Shown here: positions 43,407 to 46,242 of the stretch, piece by piece
Layout: the number at the start of each line of letters is the position of its first letter
Numbering within the stretch: the first letter of the stretch is position 1
From: JBKEAJ01 sp047975005
Lineage (GTDB): Bacteria; Bacteroidota; Bacteroidia; Bacteroidales; Prolixibacteraceae
DNA: 46,242 nucleotides
Assembly: GCA_047975005.1 (NCBI GenBank)
Contig: JBKECW010000039.1
Coordinates: forward strand, 1 to 46,242
Direction: 5' to 3'
Position numbers and translations under genes: made by a program
Notes under the pieces: model-generated
The model's input: the letters and a program-made list of their open reading frames with translations, nothing else
Told to the model about the DNA's origin: nothing
Database searches by the model: none

Positions 43407-44945
43407 ATGTTAGTAAAGTCGTTCGCAGGTGCAGTATTTGGAGTAAATGCAGTAACAATAACCATTGAAGTCGACGTATCGAGGGGGATAAAATACATGC
43501 TCGTTGGCTTGCCAGACAATGCCATAAGGGAGAGTCAGCAGAGAATAGACTCGGCGTTGAGACAAATAGGGCTTAAGGTACCCAAAAAGAAGATTGTTAT
43601 AAACATGGCTCCTGCCGATATTCGAAAAGAAGGTTCTGCTTTTGATTTGCCTATTGCTATTGGAATTTTAGCCGCTTCCGAACAAATTGATGCCGACAGA
43701 TTGTCGAAATGTGTTTTTATGGGAGAATTGTCCTTAGATGGAGCCTTAAAGCCTATAAAGGGAGCATTGCCTATTGCCATCAATGCTAGAAAAGAAGGCT
43801 TTGAGACCTTGATTCTTCCACGAGAAAACGCCAGAGAAGCCTCAGTTGTAGACACTTTAAAGGTTTATGGTGCTGATAATATCAAAGATGTTGTCGACTT
43901 TATGAATGGAGATTCTTCATTACAGGAGGAAAATACAGATATAAGAGACGAGTTCTCTAAAATGTCCGATGTGTGGGGAATTGATTTCTCAGATGTAAAA
44001 GGGCAGGAGAATGTTAAACGGGCTCTGGAAATAGCAGCGGCAGGCGGACACAATATAATTTTAGTCGGACCTCCTGGCGCCGGTAAAACCATGCTGGCAA
44101 AGCGTATACCGACAATACTGCCTCCGTTCTCTCTAAGCGAAGCTCTTGAAACGACTAAGATTCATTCCGTATCAGGTAACATCAGTAAAGGTACATCATT
44201 GATGATGTCCAGACCTTTCCGGTCGCCTCACCACACCATCTCCGATGTTGCATTGGTGGGAGGCGGCTCATACCCTCAGCCCGGAGAAATATCATTGGCG
44301 CACAATGGGGTGCTTTTTCTCGACGAACTTCCAGAGTTTAAACGGACTGTTCTCGAGGTAATGCGTCAGCCTCTTGAAGAACGGCATATTACAATATCGC
44401 GAGCCAGACTCTCGGTAGAGTATCCAGCTAGTTTCATGATGGTAGCATCAATGAATCCTTGTCCCTGTGGCTACTACAATCATCCTGAAAAAGAATGTGT
44501 TTGTGTGCCCGGCGTTGTCGAGAAATACTTGAACAAAATATCCGGACCTCTGCTAGACAGAATAGACATTCATTTGGAGGTTGTTCCTGTGCCATTTAGT
44601 GAACTTAGCAAGACAAGTGCTTCGGAACCCAGCAGGGATATCAGAGAACGAGTAATAAAAGCAAGAAATATACAAGCAAAAAGATTTAAAGATATTGACG
44701 AAGTCTATTGCAATGCTCACATGAACTCAAAGCTCATTCGTCATCACTCAAAACTTGACGCCGCAGGCACGGAAATGATAAAAGTAGCAATGGAAAAAAT
44801 GGGTTTCTCTGCCAGAGCTTACGACAGAATACTGAAAGTAGCAAGAACAATAGCCGACCTCGACGAGTCAGAGCAAGTAAAAGACACTCATCTGTCAGAA
44901 GCGATACACTACCGGAGTCTAGATAGGAGCAATTGGGGGAAATGA
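43407..44945 (+). CDS. comM: YifB/ComM-family Mg chelatase-like AAA+ ATPase
   Basis: A 512-aa AAA+ protein of usual length. The N-terminal ChlI-like/Lon S5 region (EVDVSRGIKYMLVGLPDNAIRESQQRI) is followed by Walker A GPPGAGKT (221-228), the RPFRSPHHTISDVALVGGG motif, Walker B GVLFLDELPEF, and a zinc-binding cluster NPCPCGYYNHPEKECVC. In naturally transformable bacteria ComM is a branch-migration helicase for incoming DNA, which fits the ComEC gene 10 kb away, though they are not linked. The accessory cassette starts directly after its stop. Confidence 0.93.
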   Translation: MLVKSFAGAVFGVNAVTITIEVDVSRGIKYMLVGLPDNAIRESQQRIDSALRQIGLKVPKKKIVINMAPADIRKEGSAFDLPIAIGILAASEQIDADRLSKCVFMGELSLDGALKPIKGALPIAINARKEGFETLILPRENAREASVVDTLKVYGADNIKDVVDFMNGDSSLQEENTDIRDEFSKMSDVWGIDFSDVKGQENVKRALEIAAAGGHNIILVGPPGAGKTMLAKRIPTILPPFSLSEALETTKIHSVSGNISKGTSLMMSRPFRSPHHTISDVALVGGGSYPQPGEISLAHNGVLFLDELPEFKRTVLEVMRQPLEERHITISRARLSVEYPASFMMVASMNPCPCGYYNHPEKECVCVPGVVEKYLNKISGPLLDRIDIHLEVVPVPFSELSKTSASEPSRDIRERVIKARNIQAKRFKDIDEVYCNAHMNSKLIRHHSKLDAAGTEMIKVAMEKMGFSARAYDRILKVARTIADLDESEQVKDTHLSEAIHYRSLDRSNWGK

Positions 44946-44947
44946 CA

Positions 44948-44976
44948 ATACACCCGGTGTATATACATTTGTTAGC
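44948..44976. repeat. Small palindrome and GTTAGC boundary before the accessory pair
   Basis: A perfect 7-1-7 palindrome (ATACACC, C, GGTGTAT; 44948-44962) starts three bases after the yifB stop, followed by TATACATTTGTTAGC. The final GTTAGC (44971-44976) and the ATACA before it match the right end of the large palindrome at 46025-46054. It may be the upstream junction of an inserted cassette. Confidence 0.45.
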
Positions 44977-44991
44977 ATAAATACGAAACCA

Positions 44992-45441
44992 ATGATTACT
45001 TCAGAAATTGAATCAATTAATTTAAGTTATGAGTCTTTTATATTCAGGGAAGGTTTAAGGAATGAACTAATACTTCAAGAAAATTACTCTGAAGAACCTG
45101 GAATGTGGGAATATAAAGGGAAATGGTATTTTTCTAAGTTTGATTTATATATAGCCATACTAGCGTACGAAACTGCTGAACAATTTGGGATTTTAGATGT
45201 TGCAGCACTAATGGCAGTACTTTCTGGTCAAGCAATTATTCCTACAAGAGGTAAGTTTAAAGGAGCAACTAAAGGAACCTCTGTTGCTTCAAAATATCTT
45301 TCAAAAATACCAGGTACTTCCTCTGTTAGACTACCAATGATTACTGGCTATCCAAAAATAGTAGGAGGAAAAGGAATGAGGGTTGCTTTTACTAAAATAA
45401 TAGGAAAATTTTTAGGTAGAGCTACGCCTATTTTTGGTTGA
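44992..45441 (+). pseudogene. Toxin-like membrane-active protein, interrupted by TGA
   Basis: The frame gives 149 aa and stops at TGA 45439-45441. Residues 38-52 (MWEYKGKWYFSKFDL) and 86-98 (TRGKFKGATKGTS) and the end KFLGRATPIFG resemble small toxin/effector domains in which this last motif continues as G-x-P-x-x-G-W-x-L-L-x-Y-D. Reading past the TGA continues sensibly: GILTYDVAVIFYDTQIEYN, ending at TAA 45517-45519. So TGA probably replaced a Trp codon (TGG). The hydrophobic G/A-rich middle suggests membrane action. AT-rich: 16 G+C in bases 45001-45060. No signal peptide. Next gene is its likely immunity partner. Family identity is from memory of related sequences only. Confidence 0.55.
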
Positions 45442-45508
45442 GGCATCTTAACCTATGATGTGGCAGTAATATTTTATGATACTCAAATAGAATACAATAA
45501 AATAATTG

Positions 45509-45853
45509 ATGGAAAATAAAATAGCTTATAATAAACTTGTTAATTTTATAATCAATGAATTTTGGGGTGAAAAAGAAAAAATGACACCAAAAACAACTAT
45601 AGAAAGTGATTTAGGAATAACTGGTACAGATGGAATTGTATTTTTAGAAAAATTTGTTTCATATTTTAATATCAGTTATGATGAAAAGAAGGAATGGCAA
45701 TTTTATTTTGATAGTGAAGGTGCTGGTTTTATTGACTTTGTTGCTATTTTTAATTGGATTTTAGGAAAAAATAAGGATAAAAAAAAATACGATTTAACAC
45801 TTGAACATTTAGCAAAAATTATTGAGATTGGATATTGGGTAGATATGGAATAG
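45509..45853 (+). CDS. DUF1493-like (acyl carrier protein-like) protein, probable immunity partner
   Basis: A 114-aa acidic protein from ATG 45509 (a TTG directly before it is also possible). TTIESDLGITGTDGIVFLEKFVSYFNI resembles the DUF1493 motif (T-x-x-x-DL-G-I-x-G-x-D-x-x-x-L-x-x-F), an ACP-like fold without the phosphopantetheine Ser in its usual place. The C-terminal LTLEHLAKIIEIGYWVDM matches the family's L-T-V-x-D-L-x-x-A-x-x-x-G-x-W ending. The family is often found beside small toxin-like membrane proteins. Its ATG overlaps the read-through frame of the gene before by 11 bases, as in coupled toxin-immunity pairs. Very AT-rich. Confidence 0.6.
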   Translation: MENKIAYNKLVNFIINEFWGEKEKMTPKTTIESDLGITGTDGIVFLEKFVSYFNISYDEKKEWQFYFDSEGAGFIDFVAIFNWILGKNKDKKKYDLTLEHLAKIIEIGYWVDME

Positions 45854-45864
45854 ATAGTACTTAT

Positions 45865-46054
45865 GCTAACATTGTGTATAAGCAATAGCGGGTTAAGTGC
45901 TTAATTCAAAGGTTAGTACATTTTAAGTCGCTACTTGCAAATTCATTTTCTTTTTGTAAATTTAGCAAATGAAATTTGCAAGTAGCTTACATCAGTCTAA
46001 ACCGAAAAGTTCGGCTTTTTTATTCCGCTACTGCTCATACACGATACCGTTAGC
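45865..46054. repeat. Nested imperfect palindrome, attC-like element
   Basis: Outer arms: the 27 bases 45865-45891 (GCTAAC, then ATTGTGTATA, then AGCAATAGCGG) pair with 46025-46054 except for a three-base bulge next to GTTAGC and a few mismatches. Inner arms: GCTACTTGCAAATT plus CATTT (45930-45948) pair with 45967-45986 apart from one extra base. An element with terminal AAC/GTT boxes, a long stem and extrahelical bases is what integron attC sites look like, but the integrase-recognised consensus is only partly met. No ORF lies inside. Together with the sequences above this explains the gap 45854-46128. Confidence 0.55.
46002..46021 (+). terminator. Terminator-like hairpin inside the palindrome
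   Basis: CCGAA pairs with TTCGG around a short AAG loop, followed by C and six T. It would end transcription of the toxin-immunity pair. Confidence 0.6.
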
Positions 46055-46128
46055 TTTCATTAAAACAGAGTTTCGTGTAAACGGAGATAATAGAAATTGA
46101 TAATCAAATAAAAAACTAAAAACAGAAT

Positions 46129-46242
46129 ATGGAACTGATTTGTCCAAATTGCAAAGCAACGATTTTACCAGATAATGTTAATATCTCATCGGATTTAGCT
46201 AAATGTGATAAGTGTAATTCGATTCATAAAGCAAGTGAATTA
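46129..46242 (+). CDS. N-terminus of a zinc-ribbon protein (cut by the window end)
   Basis: The frame opens at ATG 46129 and runs 38 codons to the window edge. It shows a CPNC...CDKC zinc ribbon at residues 5-29. The rest is not visible, so no function can be given. It begins 75 bases after the GTTAGC at 46049-46054, so it could be the first gene of a following cassette. AT-rich like the pair before it. Confidence 0.6.
   Translation, partial: MELICPNCKATILPDNVNISSDLAKCDKCNSIHKASEL

Noticed and set aside
44992..45441. TGA at 45439 as selenocysteine or a recoded Trp codon throughout the genome
   Set aside because: Other clear genes here end in TGA (for example GT2 at 1111, the nitroreductase at 25655, yifB at 44945), so TGA is a real stop; no SECIS-like hairpin follows the codon. 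A point mutation, or a sequence error, is simpler.

Overview
The window looks like a chromosomal segment of a member of the Bacteroidales (phylum Bacteroidota). Several signs point this way. Promoters of the Bacteroidota type (TTTG, about 19-21 bases, TAnnTTTG) stand in front of many genes. Shine-Dalgarno sequences are weak or absent. The gene families are typical of the group: a two-domain LAB_N protein, a GH3-like enzyme, a short alpha-glucan phosphorylase, a PiT transporter with a PhoU-like tail, ATP-dependent PEP carboxykinase and a single-RRM protein. Most of the segment is ordinary core genome; short accessory or decayed patches sit between the core genes.

Layout. Bases 8-472 hold a small THEP1-like NTPase. 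Bases 485-7637 on the minus strand hold a chain: AAA-type ATPase, a membrane-anchored MutS-like ATPase, then four genes (GT39, epimerase, GT2, LAB_N) that look like a pathway for adding a sugar to lipid A through a lipid-linked donor. An operator-like array of short repeats separates this chain from a plus-strand RND efflux operon (7863-13879), which also contains the stump of an NmrA-like gene. After a decayed fragment come a DEAD-box helicase, a VTT-domain membrane protein overlapping waaA, the rimP-nusA-infB operon and gapA. Bases 23805-26395 are mixed: a DUF1877 protein, an orphan lipoprotein, a nitroreductase, an IS transposase remnant with a 40-base palindrome, and an AT-rich orphan secreted protein. 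Then follow an alpha/beta hydrolase, pckA, an RRM protein, tRNA-Leu(CAA), a Spy/CpxP-like protein, ComEC, a GH3-like enzyme, an ECF sigma factor with a membrane protein partner, glgP, a lipase-like protein, dps, PiT and yifB/comM.

The most unusual part is the right edge (44946-46242). Two AT-rich genes directly after yifB look like a toxin and its partner or immunity protein. The toxin-like frame is broken by one TGA where the continuing frame suggests a tryptophan. If the frame is read through, it overlaps the start of the next gene by 11 bases. The pair is followed by a 190-base nested imperfect palindrome ending in GTTAGC, and another GTTAGC lies 21 bases before the toxin start. The arrangement resembles a gene cassette with an attC-like end, and a new zinc-ribbon gene begins just beyond it. 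No integrase is visible in the window.

All family assignments rest on reading the translated sequences and recalling family motifs; no database search was possible.
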